From the NCBI GenBank assembly GCA_016712665.1, contig JADJQP010000001.1:434001-498000 (forward strand): a stretch of DNA of 64,000 bases, written 5' to 3'. Origin of the DNA: Bacteroidota bacterium. GTDB lineage: Bacteria; Bacteroidota; Bacteroidia; Chitinophagales; Chitinophagaceae. The position numbers were made by a program, and so were the translations under genes. How positions within the stretch are numbered: the stretch's first letter is position 1; every line of letters starts with the position of its first letter. Below are positions 1 through 8,511 of this stretch, piece by piece. The notes beneath the pieces were generated by a model. The model was not told where the DNA came from. It was given only the letters and a program-made list of their open reading frames with translations, and searched no databases.

Positions 1-2
1 GA

Positions 3-365
3 AAAGATAAAGAACTGGCCCGCACTGCTACCAATAATTGGGAGGTAAAAGAAGGGAGTGCTACGATAAAAATTAGTTATAACCCCGACAGTTTTTTTAT
101 TGTAGGAGATGCTTTTTTATGTCAACTACCGAAACAAAATATTGGTAGGGTATATGAATTCCTATTGCGTGAAAACTACAATATGAAAAGTATGTTGTTT
201 AGCGTCACCCAACACGACATTGTATTAACCAGTCTTACCTATGATATGGATATGACTATTGAAAGTGGTGAAAACATGCTCAAAGAATTGATGAAAAAAG
301 CTGACTACTACGACAACGTGCTCATAGAACAATATGCCTGCACTCCAAAATTAGAAGAAACTTGA
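3..365 (+). CDS. C-terminal fragment of a YbjN / type III chaperone-like protein
   Basis: The frame is open from the window edge to the TGA at 363-365, so only the last ~120 residues are present and the start lies outside. The visible protein alternates short beta strands (NWEVKEGSATIKISY, DSFFIVGDAF) with a helix (VYEFLLREN), then VLTSLTYDMDMT and a closing amphipathic helix (NMLKELMKKADYYDNVLIEQY). This order recalls the YbjN / type III secretion-chaperone fold, often fused to other domains in Bacteroidota. That assignment is inferred from the secondary-structure pattern only; no catalytic motif is visible. It lies 62 bp upstream of the SPFH gene on the same strand. Confidence 0.5.
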   Translation, partial: KDKELARTATNNWEVKEGSATIKISYNPDSFFIVGDAFLCQLPKQNIGRVYEFLLRENYNMKSMLFSVTQHDIVLTSLTYDMDMTIESGENMLKELMKKADYYDNVLIEQYACTPKLEET

Positions 366-427
366 TCGTATAAATAATCATCGATACCAATAATTGATGT
401 AATTTTAAGTTTATAAACTACTACGTT

Positions 428-1336
428 ATGATTCTCATAATCCTTGGACTTGTTTTATTCGCTCTATCCAGCCGTTTACCTGCCGGTTTGAATAAATACC
501 AAGATCCTTCAAAAATAAAAAATGGTTTACGCTTTGCTGCATTGTTGGTTCTTGTTATTGGCGTCTTTTCATCTTGTGTGAAACAAATCGATGCGGGATA
601 TATTGGGGTCCAGTCGCTTTTTGGAAAAATTCAAAGCAAAACCTTAAACAGCGGTTTAAATTTTGTAAACCCTTTGATGGAAATCAAACATCTTGACGTT
701 CGAACGCAAAATTATACCATGAGTGGTGTGCATGATGAAGGTGACCAAGCCGGAGATGACGCCATACGAGTATTAACAAGAGATGGATTAGAAGTTTCTA
801 TAGACCTATCGGTATTATACCGAATTAATGCCAATCAAGCGCCACAGCTAATTCGAGAAATTGGGGTTGAATTTAAAGATAAAATTATCAGACCGGTGTC
901 CCGCACCAGAATACGAGATAATGCCGTTTACTACGATGCTATTGAATTATATTCTACTAAAAGAGATGAATTTCAAAATCGCATTTTTAAGAGCATAGAA
1001 GATGAATTTACCAAACGCGGATTGGTACTTGAAAATTTATTGCTTCGAAATATTTCCCTTCCACAAACCGTTAAGTTAACCATCGAAAGTAAAATCAATG
1101 CCGAACAGGATGCTCAGAAAATGCAATTTGTATTACAAAAAGAAAAGCAGGAAGCCGAACGCAAACGAGTAGAAGCACAGGGTATTGCCGACTATCAGCG
1201 CATTATCAACGAAGGCCTTACCGATAAGCAATTGCAATACGAACAAATAAAAGCATACAAAGAATTAGCAACTTCTGAAAATAGTAAAATCATTGTAATG
1301 CCTAATAATGGGAAATTGATATTGGATGCCAAGTAG
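428..1336 (+). CDS. Prohibitin-family (SPFH/Band 7) membrane protein
   Basis: 302-residue protein. Two hydrophobic segments (residues 1-18 and ~33-52) precede an SPFH domain at ~55-230 containing GYIGVQSLFGKI and GLEVSIDLSVLYRI. A charged, Glu/Lys/Gln-rich coiled-coil follows (AEQDAQKMQFVLQKEKQEAERKRVEAQG) with a short tail. SPFH proteins form large membrane rings or microdomains and often modulate membrane proteases. Length and architecture match bacterial prohibitin-like proteins. The first ATG after the upstream stop was taken as start. The 1354 lipoprotein follows after 17 bp and may be co-transcribed. Confidence 0.88.
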   Translation: MILIILGLVLFALSSRLPAGLNKYQDPSKIKNGLRFAALLVLVIGVFSSCVKQIDAGYIGVQSLFGKIQSKTLNSGLNFVNPLMEIKHLDVRTQNYTMSGVHDEGDQAGDDAIRVLTRDGLEVSIDLSVLYRINANQAPQLIREIGVEFKDKIIRPVSRTRIRDNAVYYDAIELYSTKRDEFQNRIFKSIEDEFTKRGLVLENLLLRNISLPQTVKLTIESKINAEQDAQKMQFVLQKEKQEAERKRVEAQGIADYQRIINEGLTDKQLQYEQIKAYKELATSENSKIIVMPNNGKLILDAK

Positions 1337-1353
1337 TATAATCATAAACAATT

Positions 1354-1842
1354 ATGAAATCTATTATTGCCACGATTGTAGCTGTTGTATTGTTATTATC
1401 CTCTTGTAACAATAATTCAAGGGAATGCTATATGTACACCAAACCCTCTATTTATTATGTCGGATTCGACAGCACAGACTTTGAAACAATCTATTTTGAG
1501 AAGTACAAAAATTGTTGCGATTTTGACACATTAATATCGAGAGACACCATTCATTTTTCTGATTTGAAGACAAATATTATGGATACGTTTTGGCATCCTC
1601 TTATGAGCATTTCTACTTCTTTATATGATTATCAATATCCTGATTATAATTACAAAATAATTCTTCAAAATAATAGAGAAATACAAATCAGTAATATTCA
1701 ATATGAAAAAAGAAGTTGCATTCAGGACCCTGGAAGTGCACCAAACCCCGATTGTTTCTGTGGTATGAAATCACTTGAGATTCATTTGATTAACTGTACA
1801 TATTCAAAATTCCTTTCATGGGGGTATTATATACACAAATGA
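1354..1842 (+). CDS. Small Cys-rich lipoprotein of unknown function
   Basis: 162 residues. The N-terminus has a lysine, a hydrophobic stretch (IIATIVAVVLLL) and the lipobox SSC at Cys18, so export and lipidation by Lgt/LspA are expected. The mature part is rich in Tyr, Asp and Cys (NCCDF, SCIQDPG, CFCG, INC), suggesting disulfides in the periplasm. I recognise no family. It sits 17 bp behind the SPFH gene. It has no obvious terminator of its own: the hairpin at 1940-1962 points the other way, to serve the minus-strand peptidase. Confidence 0.7.
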   Translation: MKSIIATIVAVVLLLSSCNNNSRECYMYTKPSIYYVGFDSTDFETIYFEKYKNCCDFDTLISRDTIHFSDLKTNIMDTFWHPLMSISTSLYDYQYPDYNYKIILQNNREIQISNIQYEKRSCIQDPGSAPNPDCFCGMKSLEIHLINCTYSKFLSWGYYIHK

Positions 1843-1931
1843 TTTACATAAATTGCCCCCCCGGAAGCTGAGGTTAGCCGACATTATTATAGTGCGAATC
1901 AAATACGTTTTGCAGAACTACGCGAAATAGT

Positions 1932-1962
1932 AAAAAAAAGGGGTTCGCCGATGGCGAACCCC
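1932..1962 (-). terminator. Rho-independent terminator of the S46 peptidase gene
   Basis: Perfect 10-bp stem GGGGTTCGCC/GGCGAACCCC with a 3-nt loop at 1940-1962. Read on the minus strand it is followed by a run of eight T (1932-1939). It lies 23 bp past the peptidase stop codon. Confidence 0.9.
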
Positions 1963-1984
1963 AATTACATTTCGAATTTATCTA

Positions 1985-4183
1985 TTAATATCTTACGGTC
2001 ATCTGATCAATCAATCTTCTACCATCCAGCACTTTATCTACTACCCACAAAATGTAGCGAATATCAGCGCAAATGGTACGCTTATACCGTTTATCAAAAG
2101 CCACATCACCGCTCATTGCCTCCCAGTTGCCATCAAATGCACAACCTATCAATTCACCATCACCATTGATGACCGGGCTTCCCGAATTGCCTCCGGTAAT
2201 ATCATTGGTAGTAATAAAGCAGGTAACCAATCCGCCTAAATTCTTATCGGCATAGGTTCCATAGTCCTTATTCTTTAGTAAATCTACCACCTTAGGTTGC
2301 AAGTCAAATTCTTTATCGCCGGCTTTGTATTTTTGCAACAAACCATCAGCAAAGGTATAATAATTATAAAATACTGCATCTTTCGGTGAATAGGAATTTA
2401 CCTTTCCATAGCTTAATCTCATGGTAGAATTCGCATCCGGATACATTTGTTTGCCCTTATTTTTTTCAAGCAAAGCACCTTGATACGCACGATTCAATTC
2501 AAACATTTCATAATTAAAATCATTAACTTTTGGTTCGTAATACGTTTTGTAATTATTCACTACACTTAACGCATGTACCACTGCCGGATCTTGAAGCAAT
2601 TTGTCGATATTATCGGCATTGCAAAGCGCCGCAAATTTCACGGTGTCTAACAAAGATGTGTTTTCATATACAAAATCAGAATAAATTTTAAACGTCTTTT
2701 GCCAATCTTCTGAACCATAATTTCCAAATACCTCATTCGCATATACGGAAGGGTGCTGTGCCTTGGCAACATCTTGGTAGAACATCAGGTTTAATGCAGC
2801 AAACACTTTCTTATCCAATTCCACATTCATATTCTTCAGCGTCATGCCTTGAACCATCTTTAATCGCTTACAAAGCTTATTGATGGAGTCTGCACTTACA
2901 CCGGCGTTCACTGCTTTTTCGATCATTTCAAAACTGGCACCCATCCTGGTTAAGGAACTGGCCATCAAGGCCTCTCTGTAATATGTTTGGTGTTTGGCAT
3001 ACGGTGTATAATTTGCATAGGCTCTTTGATAATCATTCAGCAGCTTTTTATAATCTCTGTTTACACTAGCCCAATTTTGAAATTCATCTTCCTCATTTTG
3101 CTTCTGTGCCAGAATGTTCAAATTTTTCAATTGCTCAGTTTGACCAATAAAATACTTCCAATAGTTTGCAATCCCTGCATAGCTTGAGGCATACTGAAGA
3201 TCTACTGCAGGATCTTTCTCCATTTCCTCACGCATAATGGCAAGACGCTTTTCACGAATTTTTACGATACTTGGATTGGAAATATTAATCGCTAAGTCTA
3301 CACCATAAGAAGTGAGATAGCGAGTAGTACGTCCGGGATAACCCATTATCATGGCATAATCATTGTCTTTTACACCCTTCAATGAAACTGGCAAATGATG
3401 CTTAGGCATATAGGGCCGATTGTTTTTTGAATAAGGAGCCGGTTTGTTATCATTATTGCTATATACTCTAAACATAGAAAAGTCGCAAGTATGTCGTGGC
3501 CACATCCAGTTGTCGGTATCGCCACCAAATTTTCCTAAATTTTCGGGAGGGGTCGCTACCAAACGGATATCGGTAAATCGTTGATAAACAAACAGATAAT
3601 ATTTATTACCGGCATAAAATGATTTTACATCACTTTCGAAGGTGCCATTTTCATTAGCTGCTTTGGTAATTTCCTTGGCAATTTCCTCAAATTTAGTCTC
3701 TACATCTTTGCCATAGGCATCACCCAAATGAGCATTTACCTTTTCGGTTACATCCTCAATACGGTAAAGAAACTTTACACTTAAGCCAACAGCTGGCAAT
3801 TCCTCTTCAAACGAATTGGCCATAAATCCGTTCATCAAATAATTTTGATCTACCGAACTTAAAGTTGCAATGGCATCGTATCCACAATGGTGATTCGTTA
3901 ATAAGAGTCCATTATTCGAAATCATTTCGCCGGTGCAACCTCCTCCAAAATGCACAATAGCATCCTTCATAGAACTATTGTTGATACTATATATCTGTTC
4001 AGGTGTAAGACGAAGACCCAGACGTTGCATGGCTTCATAATTTTGTGAAATCAGAAGGGGCATCCACATACCCTCATCAGCTTTACTAACCAGCTGCGAA
4101 GACATAAGTACCACCATCAATAAAAGCGCTTTACCGGCACTTTTTACGGTTGCGATTGGGTTTTTTAGAATTTGGGAAATCAT
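1985..4183 (-). CDS. S46 family dipeptidyl-peptidase (DPP7-type)
   Basis: Periplasmic serine exopeptidase that removes dipeptides from oligopeptide N-termini. With the start at 4183 the protein has 732 residues, the usual S46 length, and a signal peptide (~1-35: KALLLMVVLMSSQLVSKADEG). The longer upstream frame is non-coding in character. Catalytic elements are visible: NHHCG (His ~99), the Asp region DNWMWPRHTCDFS, and GGNSGSP (Ser ~667). From memory, S46 members with Gly 18 residues after the catalytic Ser prefer hydrophobic P1 residues (DPP7), and Arg there gives acidic preference (DPP11). Here that residue is Gly (FDGNW), so a DPP7-type enzyme is inferred. It is divergent from purM with its own promoter. 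Confidence 0.9.
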   Translation of the reverse strand: MISQILKNPIATVKSAGKALLLMVVLMSSQLVSKADEGMWMPLLISQNYEAMQRLGLRLTPEQIYSINNSSMKDAIVHFGGGCTGEMISNNGLLLTNHHCGYDAIATLSSVDQNYLMNGFMANSFEEELPAVGLSVKFLYRIEDVTEKVNAHLGDAYGKDVETKFEEIAKEITKAANENGTFESDVKSFYAGNKYYLFVYQRFTDIRLVATPPENLGKFGGDTDNWMWPRHTCDFSMFRVYSNNDNKPAPYSKNNRPYMPKHHLPVSLKGVKDNDYAMIMGYPGRTTRYLTSYGVDLAINISNPSIVKIREKRLAIMREEMEKDPAVDLQYASSYAGIANYWKYFIGQTEQLKNLNILAQKQNEEDEFQNWASVNRDYKKLLNDYQRAYANYTPYAKHQTYYREALMASSLTRMGASFEMIEKAVNAGVSADSINKLCKRLKMVQGMTLKNMNVELDKKVFAALNLMFYQDVAKAQHPSVYANEVFGNYGSEDWQKTFKIYSDFVYENTSLLDTVKFAALCNADNIDKLLQDPAVVHALSVVNNYKTYYEPKVNDFNYEMFELNRAYQGALLEKNKGKQMYPDANSTMRLSYGKVNSYSPKDAVFYNYYTFADGLLQKYKAGDKEFDLQPKVVDLLKNKDYGTYADKNLGGLVTCFITTNDITGGNSGSPVINGDGELIGCAFDGNWEAMSGDVAFDKRYKRTICADIRYILWVVDKVLDGRRLIDQMTVRY

Positions 4184-4201
4184 AATTTTTATTTTGTCTA
4201 G

Positions 4202-4230
4202 CAAATATAATTCAACAAATGTGATGCAAA
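4202..4230 (-). promoter_or_regulatory. Bacteroidota-type promoter for the S46 peptidase
   Basis: Minus-strand TATATTTG (4202-4209) matches the TAnnTTTG -7 element. A TTTG lies 17 bp upstream (4227-4230), slightly closer than the usual ~20 bp. The leader to the ATG at 4183 is about 15 nt. Confidence 0.55.
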
Positions 4231-4367
4231 AACTTATTGTGATAAAAGGTACGTAAATGGGATATATATGCTGCTCTTTGCAAAGCACTACCTCTTTCAT
4301 GCAATCGTTCAAGTATAGTTTCATAGTATATGTTCTTTCGCAACCTTCCTCCTTTTCACCTTTTCTC

Positions 4368-4398
4368 TTTGTAATCAACCAACTTTGTTGCACTTTTG
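4368..4398 (+). promoter_or_regulatory. Probable purM promoter
   Basis: TTTG (4368-4371), 19-bp spacer, CACTTTTG (4391-4398), one mismatch from TAnnTTTG. The purM ATG follows at 4416. Confidence 0.5.
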
Positions 4399-4415
4399 CA
4401 ATCTATACCAATGTA

Positions 4416-5579
4416 ATGAGCGATAAATACAATGCCAGAGGCGTTTCTGCCCAAAAGGAAGATGTACACGAAGCCATCAAAAACCTAGACAAGGGGCTTT
4501 TCCCAAATGCATTTTGCAAAATACTACCCGACTATTTAGCAGGAAATGACAACTTTTGTAGCATCATGCATGCAGATACTGCAGGTACGAAATCGATTCT
4601 AGCCTATTTATATTGGAAAGAAACCGGTGACCTGTCGGTTTGGAAAGGAATCGCCCAAGATGCTATGGTAATGAATATTGACGATATGATTTGTGCAGGA
4701 GCCACCAATCATTTTGTGCTATCTTCAACCATCGCCCGCAATAAAAATCGCATTCCTAAAGAAGTATTGAGTGCTGTAATCAATGGTTGCGAAGAGTTGC
4801 TAGCTGAATGGAAAAAATTTGGCATTGAAATCTATATGGCCGGCGGCGAAACAGCGGACGTAGGTGATTTAGTAAAAACCATCGATGTTGGATACACTGC
4901 CTTTGCACGTCTTGAAAAAAAACATGTCATTACCATTGCACCGCAAGTTGGCGATGTAATTGTGGGCATGGCTTCATTTGGTCAAAGTAAATATGAAAGT
5001 GAATACAATAGTGGTATTGGATGCAATGGACTTACCAGTGCGCGTCACGATATCTTAAATAAAGAATACGCTCATAAATATCCTGAAAGTTATGATTCCC
5101 TCATTCCGGAGGAGGTATGCTATATCGGAAAATATGGAATGACCGATAAGACAGATAGCGGCATGGACATTGGAAAATTATTGTTGTCACCTACACGCAC
5201 CTTTGCACCGATTATTAAGGAAGCCGTTGAAAAGTATAGAAATGAAATTCATGGCATTGTGCACAATACAGGAGGTGCCCATACCAAATGTCTAAAATAT
5301 ATTCAAAATCCGGTTCGGCTGATAAAAGATAATCTTTTTGAACCACCTCTTATATTTCGTCTAATACAAGAAGCTGCCAATACCTCCCTTCGCGAAATGT
5401 ACCAGGTATTTAATATGGGTACCCGATTAGAATTGTATACAGATAAACACACCGCACAAGCTATTATTGATATTGCTACAAAATATGAGGTGGCAGCACA
5501 AATCATAGGATCTGTGGAAGCCTCAGATAAAAAAGAAGTACTGATCAAAACGGCCTCAGGCGAAGAAATTATATATTAG
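4416..5579 (+). CDS. purM: Phosphoribosylformylglycinamidine cyclo-ligase
   Basis: Fifth step of de novo purine synthesis: ATP-dependent closure of FGAM to aminoimidazole ribotide, in the cytoplasm. 387 residues, long for PurM (about 345 in E. coli) but usual in Bacteroidota. Family marks are HADTAGTKS (substrate and ATP binding), DAMVMNIDDMICAGAT, the Gly-rich AGGETAD, and the C-terminal HNTGGAHTKCLKYI and FNMGTRLELY. ATG 4416 was chosen because it begins the conserved N-terminus; the open frame extends 53 codons further up through the promoter. Transcribed alone; purQ is 48 kb away. Confidence 0.95.
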   Translation: MSDKYNARGVSAQKEDVHEAIKNLDKGLFPNAFCKILPDYLAGNDNFCSIMHADTAGTKSILAYLYWKETGDLSVWKGIAQDAMVMNIDDMICAGATNHFVLSSTIARNKNRIPKEVLSAVINGCEELLAEWKKFGIEIYMAGGETADVGDLVKTIDVGYTAFARLEKKHVITIAPQVGDVIVGMASFGQSKYESEYNSGIGCNGLTSARHDILNKEYAHKYPESYDSLIPEEVCYIGKYGMTDKTDSGMDIGKLLLSPTRTFAPIIKEAVEKYRNEIHGIVHNTGGAHTKCLKYIQNPVRLIKDNLFEPPLIFRLIQEAANTSLREMYQVFNMGTRLELYTDKHTAQAIIDIATKYEVAAQIIGSVEASDKKEVLIKTASGEEIIY

Positions 5580-5612
5580 ATTTTGTAAGGTTGTAAAAAG
5601 GTGAAAGGTAGA

Positions 5613-5836
5613 ACGTTTCCAAAGTTTAAGGACATTGGAAGACCGTATTTGAACATTTCCAAAGTTTTAAACTTTGGAAATGTTAGCGGTAAGTTTCAGA
5701 ACCTTGGAAACGTTAGAAGACCGACTACAAATCTTCCCTGCAATTTAAATTGAATATTTTAAACTTTGGAAAAGTTTGAGGAACGTCTTAAGCTTTGGAA
5801 AAGTTTGAAGTAAGTTTCAGAACCTTGGAAACGTCA
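5613..5836. repeat. Cluster of TTTCCAA(A/G)G palindromic repeats
   Basis: Between purM and the foldase gene, units of the type gtttccaaag / ctttggaaac recur in both orientations. Visible pieces are a 33-nt near-perfect palindrome at 5652-5684 (16-bp arms AACATTTCCAAAGTTT), a 25-nt exact direct repeat at 5689-5713 and 5810-5834, and ctttggaaaagtttga twice (5763-5778, 5793-5808). It is non-coding. The layout resembles an intergenic REP/BIME-type element; function is unknown. A relic lies at 29129-29170. Confidence 0.8.
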
Positions 5837-5842
5837 AAATAA

Positions 5843-5869
5843 AAAGAGGCACTGAATCAGCGCCTCTTT
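5843..5869 (-). terminator. Terminator of the PpiD-like gene
   Basis: AAAGAGGC ... GCCTCTTT stem around an 11-nt loop. On the minus strand it is followed by TTTTTATTTT. It lies 22 bp beyond the stop codon of the minus-strand gene. Confidence 0.8.
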
Positions 5870-5890
5870 CTAATTAAATAGTATCAACTA

Positions 5891-7999
5891 CTAAAAGAAA
5901 TTACTTCTATTATCTTCAATTTTTGCATTTCGCTTCAAAATAAAGGAGATCATTTGATCTGCTTGTTGTGTAACTTGTTGCTGTAATTGTCGACGTGTAA
6001 TCATTTGCATCATTGCATCCGCTTCCGTTCCAGGAACAATATTCTTCACTTTTATAAAATACACCCCTTGATCGCCACCAATACCTGCTGAAATTTTTCC
6101 TTTCAATGAGGCATCAAAAGAGGCACCAATTACTTTTGGCTCCGAAGCTAAGGCACTGCCCCCACCTGAATAGGTAACAGTATCAGCAGCCATTACCATG
6201 GATTGCGACGCTGTAGCAATTTCTTCTAAACTAGCCTTCCCTTTATATTTTTCAGCAATCATCTTTGCTTTCTTTTCTCTTCGTAAGATGCTTTCCAGCT
6301 GTGGTCGGATACTTTCGATATCAGGCATGCTTCCTTTCTCTTGACGAGAAATTAAATTAGCCACAATACATTTATTATCTAAGTTAAAAATGGGAGAAAC
6401 CGCACCAATTTTTGCTTCAAAGGTCCAACGAGTAAATTCTCGTGCATTGCCCAATCCCGGTACCAACGTTTGGGTCTTGGTAATACGGTCGGCAATACGC
6501 TTGTCCTTACCGATTTTTTTAGCTGCTTCAGTAAAAGATTTGCCATCCTTAGCTTGATTGGTAAATTCATTTGCCTTGGTATAAGCAGCTTGAGTAGTAG
6601 CAGCACTTGGTTCCAGTACTTTGCTGACAGCGGCTACTTTCACGGCTTGCTTAAAGTCTTTTTGATCGGTTATTTTTACCAAATGGATACCGAATTGAGT
6701 TTTTACAATCTTTACATCCCCTACTTTACCATTAAAACAAGCATCGCTTATTTCCGGAACCATTTTACCTTGTGCAAAATAACCCAAATCGCCACCCAAT
6801 TTAGCACTGCCCTGATCATCAGATCGTGTAGCAGCAATTTGTGCAAAATCTGCACCTGCTTTTATCATAGCATCTAAACTATCAATACTGGCCTGAGCAG
6901 CCTCTTCACTTCGTTGTTCTCCCACACCGATTAATATATGTGACGCTTTAACACTATCCGGCATTTGCTTTTTGTCTAATACCTTCATCATTTTATAGCC
7001 ATCTTTGTAATAAAACGGACCGGTAACAGTGCCAATAGGACTATTAATTATATCAATGGGTGATGGAGCTTCAAGCGCTTTTTCGTTGTAATAAAAGTCT
7101 CTCATCGACTCTTCTGAATTCTTCGCAATAAATTCTTCATTATTCATTGTAGCAGCAAATGAATCTTTTAAACCTAGTAATACACCCAAACTTGCGGCAG
7201 TATCTGCACTGGAAGGAATGATATCAAACGCAACATACTCAGTACGTGAAACAGGTTCTAAGGTGGTGAAAAGCTTCTCATTCTTCTTCATATAATCATT
7301 GATATCTCCATCGGTAATCTTTACCAAACTATCGCTGATACTGGTATATGGAATTTGTACATAATCAATAGACGATATGGCTGAATTATCCTTAGCCATT
7401 TGTTTCACCACAAAAGTTGGAATATAAATTCCCTTAACAATAAGATCATTATACTTGGTAATTTTTCTGGCCTTTATAATTGCTTCCTCAAAATCTCTCC
7501 ATTTTGCACGATCTGCACCAGTTTTGTCCTGGCTTAAGCTGTTTAGGTATTGGCTTACACGACTTGGATCAAAAATACCCGTATTCGGATCCGCAAAACT
7601 TTGCTGTATCATTGGATCTGCATATGGACCGGTAAGCATGTCCTGCAATTCTTTATCTGTAAGATCTAAACCTAATTTTTCAGACTCTTCTCCTACAAGG
7701 GTTTCATTTACAATATCCGTCCAAGCTTGCTCAGACGCTTGATTCCTCTCTTCGTCGCTTAAAGTCTTTCCTTTTTCACGCGATTTAATATTTTCTTCAT
7801 ACTTACTGCGTAAAATTTCAAAATCCTTGGCCTCAATACGAGTACCATTAATATCAGCCAATAAGGTCTGATCGCCACTAAATATCGTTCGTACATTACT
7901 TTGCATCGCATCCATTACCAAAAAGCCAATTAAGGCGATTACAATGGCACCTATTACTAATCCGATATATTTATTTCTGATTGTTTGAATTACCGACAT
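5891..7999 (-). CDS. PpiD/SurA-like peptidylprolyl isomerase, membrane-anchored
   Basis: Periplasmic foldase anchored in the inner membrane. 702 residues from the ATG at 7999. A single N-terminal transmembrane helix (~11-31, IGLVIGAIVIALIGFLVMDAM) precedes a SurA-type chaperone domain (~40-240). A parvulin (PPIC) domain follows at ~352-445 with ASHILIG, DFAQIAATRSDD, GGDLGYFAQGKMVPE and FGIHLVKI. The C-terminal ~250 residues form a second, degenerate rotamase-like region. Architecture and length fit Bacteroidota PpiD. The start is set by the promoter at 8025-8056 and the membrane anchor; the 15 codons upstream overlap the promoter. Confidence 0.9.
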   Translation of the reverse strand: MSVIQTIRNKYIGLVIGAIVIALIGFLVMDAMQSNVRTIFSGDQTLLADINGTRIEAKDFEILRSKYEENIKSREKGKTLSDEERNQASEQAWTDIVNETLVGEESEKLGLDLTDKELQDMLTGPYADPMIQQSFADPNTGIFDPSRVSQYLNSLSQDKTGADRAKWRDFEEAIIKARKITKYNDLIVKGIYIPTFVVKQMAKDNSAISSIDYVQIPYTSISDSLVKITDGDINDYMKKNEKLFTTLEPVSRTEYVAFDIIPSSADTAASLGVLLGLKDSFAATMNNEEFIAKNSEESMRDFYYNEKALEAPSPIDIINSPIGTVTGPFYYKDGYKMMKVLDKKQMPDSVKASHILIGVGEQRSEEAAQASIDSLDAMIKAGADFAQIAATRSDDQGSAKLGGDLGYFAQGKMVPEISDACFNGKVGDVKIVKTQFGIHLVKITDQKDFKQAVKVAAVSKVLEPSAATTQAAYTKANEFTNQAKDGKSFTEAAKKIGKDKRIADRITKTQTLVPGLGNAREFTRWTFEAKIGAVSPIFNLDNKCIVANLISRQEKGSMPDIESIRPQLESILRREKKAKMIAEKYKGKASLEEIATASQSMVMAADTVTYSGGGSALASEPKVIGASFDASLKGKISAGIGGDQGVYFIKVKNIVPGTEADAMMQMITRRQLQQQVTQQADQMISFILKRNAKIEDNRSNFF

Positions 8000-8024
8000 A
8001 TTATTAACATTTTTTAAAGGAGTG

Positions 8025-8056
8025 CAAAAATATAGGATTTGCATTGGTTTAGCAAA
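8025..8056 (-). promoter_or_regulatory. Promoter of the PpiD-like gene
   Basis: Minus strand: TTTG (8053-8056), 20-bp spacer, TATTTTTG (8025-8032). This is a full match to the Bacteroidota -33/-7 pair; the ATG is 26 nt downstream at 7999. Confidence 0.75.
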
Positions 8057-8511
8057 GTTTTTTTGCCTTCATTTTGGCATTTCTGTTGATTTTTTGGCTT
8101 TTTGACCCAATTAGGATGTGTATTTCTTTAGGAAATTTTGCAGTTTATACACTCCTCTTCATTTTAATTACTTTACGATGTGTATGAATATCGGTTTATT
8201 AAGCAGTTTTTGTATCACCATTCACAATTCACATACAAATATTTTTTCTACAGCCATTTTATTCACAAGCATCACATCAAACGTCTTAAAAATAAAAAAA
8301 TCAACTTCATTCAACTTTATATACAAGCACTTATCGCATCATACGTAGTCATTTCATTTGTTTATAAAAAAATAATTATGTGAATTAACTCTTGACAAGT
8401 AAAAAAAGTTCATTTTTGCAATAGGGAAAACTTTTAGTTGTACACCAATTCACAGTACTATTAATAGCAACATCTTTTTCTTTTTCAAAAAAAAATTTTA
8501 TAATTATTATT
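8057..8511. other. AT-rich intergenic region upstream of nadA
   Basis: About 450 bp with no credible gene. Two short plus-strand frames here lack coding character (phenylalanine/isoleucine/serine runs from AT-rich DNA). A possible nadA promoter is CATTTTTG at ~8411-8418 with TTGAC upstream, spacing short. The A8-9 run at ~8489 and the TAATTATTATT just before the nadA ATG form its leader. I saw no riboswitch-like or operator palindrome. Confidence 0.5.

Noticed and set aside
5652..5684. CRISPR-like palindromic repeat
   Set aside because: Spacing is irregular, units are in both orientations, there are no uniform spacers and no cas genes.
8118..8383. Two overlapping small frames upstream of nadA
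   Set aside because: Phe/Ile/Ser-rich translations of AT-rich DNA; no motif and no promoter.
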